Origin: UBA5500 sp023622465
GTDB lineage: Bacteria > Bacillota > UBA994 > UBA5500
Assembly (NCBI GenBank): GCA_023622465.1
Contig: JAMNZE010000146.1
Coordinates: forward strand, 1 to 57,011
Direction of reading: 5' to 3'
DNA length: 57,011 nt
Part shown: piece by piece, positions 56,719-57,011 of the stretch
Position numbering within the stretch: position 1 is the first letter of the stretch
How the letters are laid out: each line of letters starts with the position of its first letter
The notes under the pieces: generated by a model
The model's database searches: none
The model's input: the letters and a program-made list of their open reading frames with translations, nothing else
What the model was told of the DNA's origin: nothing
Made by a program: the position numbers and the translations under genes

Positions 56719-57011
56719 ATGGAGGACAAGGCCCGTCGATTGCATCAAGATGCGTTAGTAATTGATACCCACTGTGACACCTTGTTGCGGGTTTTGGGGC
56801 GAGCGCCCTACCAGCAACAACAACAACATGAGCCTTATCGTTTAGCTGACCGACACGAAGAGGGACATATTGATTTGCCGCGCTTAAAAGAGGGCGGCGT
56901 AGACGTCCAATTCTTTGCCGCCTATATCGAGCCCATTTTTAAACCGGACCGGGCTTTAAAGCGAACCATGCAAATATTTGATGCCTTCTTTACCGAATTG
57001 GAAGCCAACTC
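56719..57011 (+). CDS. Membrane dipeptidase (peptidase family M19), N-terminal part
   Basis: The first 97 codons of a gene that runs off the window. The product begins with ALVIDTHCDTLLRVLG, where IDTHCDT corresponds to the metal-binding start of renal-dipeptidase-like (M19) enzymes. DLPRLKEGGVDVQFFAAYIEP follows, also typical of the family. A run of glutamines (about residues 33-37) lies in the loop between them. AAAGGAGGAAAGG precedes the ATG. The gene follows spoVS, a common neighbour in Clostridia. Substrate specificity is unknown. Confidence 0.9.
   Translation, partial: MEDKARRLHQDALVIDTHCDTLLRVLGRAPYQQQQQHEPYRLADRHEEGHIDLPRLKEGGVDVQFFAAYIEPIFKPDRALKRTMQIFDAFFTELEAN

Noticed and set aside
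56809..56829. CAG/CAA run in the dipeptidase gene as a possible repeat element
   Set aside because: It only encodes a short glutamine run in a loop; the repeat is too short to count as a mobile or satellite element.

Overview
The window is one continuous block of bacterial housekeeping chromosome. Nearly every gene is on the + strand, in tight operons with 4-bp ATGA overlaps and AGGAGG-type ribosome binding sites. Endospore genes (dpaA, dpaB, spoVS, a Spo0E-like protein, a ylxY-type protein, a spoIIIE/ftsK-type translocase), a Gram-positive flagellar/chemotaxis set (cheC, cheD, sigD, flhF, flhG), a short EF-Ts and frequent GTG/TTG starts point to a motile, spore-forming member of the Firmicutes, most likely class Clostridia (Peptococcaceae/Moorella-like lineages). 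I cannot name the genus from sequence alone. I see no prophage, insertion sequence, CRISPR array, rRNA or tRNA gene.

Layout. (1) 1-14.9 kb: the distal part of a fla/che operon. It holds the export gate (fliP end, fliQ, fliR, flhB, flhA), flagellar placement (flhF, flhG), a c-di-GMP-binding PilZ protein, chemotaxis genes (cheB, cheA, cheW, cheC, cheD), sigma-D, a DUF342 protein, and two small proteins, the second in the position of swrB. (2) 14.9-18.1 kb: rpsB, tsf, pyrH, frr and a 66-codon unknown gene. (3) 18.1-23.1 kb: undecaprenyl and phospholipid precursors (uppS, cdsA), MEP isoprenoid genes (dxr, ispG) and the site-2 protease rseP, followed by a family-2 glycosyltransferase. (4) 23.7-31.4 kb: the rimP-nusA-rnpM-ylxQ-infB-rbfA-nrnA-truB-ribF operon, with a strong promoter and a perfect 5' hairpin. 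(5) 31.4-34.5 kb: an unfamiliar two-gene pair, then rpsO and pnp. (6) 34.5-42.4 kb: ylxY-like, an M16 peptidase, a Spo0E-like gene, ymxH, dpaA, dpaB, dapG, dapA, tepA and ylzJ. This block makes dihydrodipicolinate and spore dipicolinate. (7) 42.4-57 kb: uppP, ftsK/spoIIIE, rodZ-like, rimO, pgsA, an unknown membrane protein with an FtsH-like protease, cinA, recA, recX, a candidate small RNA, rny, ymdB, spoVS and the start of a dipeptidase gene.

From memory, the order closely follows the Bacillus subtilis fliP-to-spoVS segment. The informative parts are the departures: no proS/polC, ylxP, asd or rnjB in their usual places, and inserted ispG, glycosyltransferase, nrnA, rimO, uppP, the FtsH-like pair and the small pair after ribF. 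The best candidates for something undescribed are a promoter-plus-terminator unit of about 105 nt between recX and rny, the small gene pair between ribF and rpsO, a possible AUA start of RNase Y, and departures from expected motifs in FlhB, the YlxY-like protein and UppS.
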